Shown piece after piece: positions 63,862 to 64,000 of a stretch of 64,000 nucleotides of DNA. Every line of letters starts with the position of its first letter. Position 1 is the first letter of the stretch. The translations under genes were made by a program, and so were the position numbers. The DNA comes from Micromonospora halophytica (GTDB lineage Bacteria; Actinomycetota; Actinomycetes; Mycobacteriales; Micromonosporaceae): the NCBI RefSeq assembly GCF_900090245.1, contig NZ_FMDN01000022.1:1-64000 (forward strand), read 5' to 3'. The notes under the pieces were generated by a model, which did not search any database, had not been told where the DNA came from, and saw only the letters and a program-made list of their open reading frames with translations.

Positions 63862-64000
63862 TCAGGCCTCCCTCTTCCGGGGCAGCGCGGTGATCCGCAG
63901 GTCGGGGCCGACCTGCGCAACGTCGGTGATCTCCAGATCGATGGCGTCGGCGATGGTCGTCACGCCGGCGTCGAGCAGCGCGGTCGGGCCGGCGCCGAGC
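63862..64000 (-). CDS. ribD: RibD C-terminal fragment (runs off window)
   Basis: The last 45 codons of a minus-strand gene: LGAGPTALLDAGVTTIADAI, then DLEITDVAQVGPDLRITALP. This matches the end of the RibD reductase domain (pyrimidine deaminase/reductase), expected at the head of the operon. The gene continues beyond the right edge; any FMN riboswitch would lie there too. Confidence 0.85.
   Translation of the reverse strand, partial: LGAGPTALLDAGVTTIADAIDLEITDVAQVGPDLRITALPRKREA

Noticed and set aside
1..64000. tRNA genes, prophage or integrative element
   Set aside because: No tRNA-like cloverleaf with a TTCGANNC T-loop in context, no integrase, transposase, or phage structural gene was recognised; synteny is of ordinary chromosomal type.

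Overview
The window is chromosomal DNA of a high-GC actinobacterium. The 5' end of a 16S rRNA gene (minus strand, left edge) has an actinomycete-type sequence. Protein style, GC-rich third codon positions, 4-bp overlapping operons, and intergenic repeats of a kind I associate with Micromonospora point to Micromonosporaceae, most likely Micromonospora or a close relative. No phage, transposase or CRISPR array was seen.

Layout: (1) 0-2.1 kb, an rrn operon start with two promoters, preceded by tyrS. (2) 2.2-7.4 kb, a thioesterase, a divergent NRAMP-like transporter with two PRC-barrel-like proteins, a CorC-type membrane protein and two acetyltransferase-like proteins. (3) 7.4-20.7 kb, an oxygen-limitation/dormancy-type island: pyruvate phosphate dikinase, alcohol dehydrogenase, pyruvate formate-lyase and its activase, a lone cyclic-nucleotide-binding-fold protein, a CtpF-like cation ATPase and two tandem universal stress proteins. 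Four DosR/DevR-like 14-bp boxes lie in its promoter regions. (4) 20.7-27.7 kb, a flavin-dependent oxidoreductase, a DNA glycosylase, a stretch of decayed genes and repeats, an iron-box-preceded AMP-ligase/carrier/acyltransferase fusion, a DNA-binding protein and a YjbR protein. (5) 27.7-36.3 kb, the arginine operon argC-J-B-D-F-R-G-H behind three ARG boxes. (6) 36.4-38.3 kb, a secreted GH64 beta-1,3-glucanase behind a LacI-type double palindrome.

(7) 38.5-43.5 kb is the strongest candidate for an undescribed system. A three-gene operon encodes a nucleotidyl-cyclase-like protein, a P-loop NTPase and a possible SPFH-like protein. It is transcribed divergently from a CRP-family regulator with an intact cyclic-nucleotide cassette. 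Cyclase and NTPase share a near-identical 20-residue Gly/Asn-rich motif that could be a homotypic, amyloid-like signalling element. (8) 43.7-49.4 kb is a second candidate: a SARP/NB-ARC regulator, an ABC exporter, MauD-like and MauE-like disulfide proteins, a divergent 71-residue peptide with ten cysteines, and an S26 signal peptidase. SARP-type heptamer repeats lie between peptide and mauE. This looks like production of a disulfide-rich secreted peptide.

(9) 49.4-55.9 kb holds housekeeping genes pheST, a TrmH-type methyltransferase and infC-rpmI-rplT. (10) 55.9-60.7 kb holds a PH-domain protein, hisEG and an amino-acid-type ABC importer. (11) 60.8-64 kb is the riboflavin operon ribD(partial)-E-M-BA-H. 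Two copies of an imperfect palindromic repeat lie downstream of hisG and ribH. No searches were run; family names come from motif recognition.
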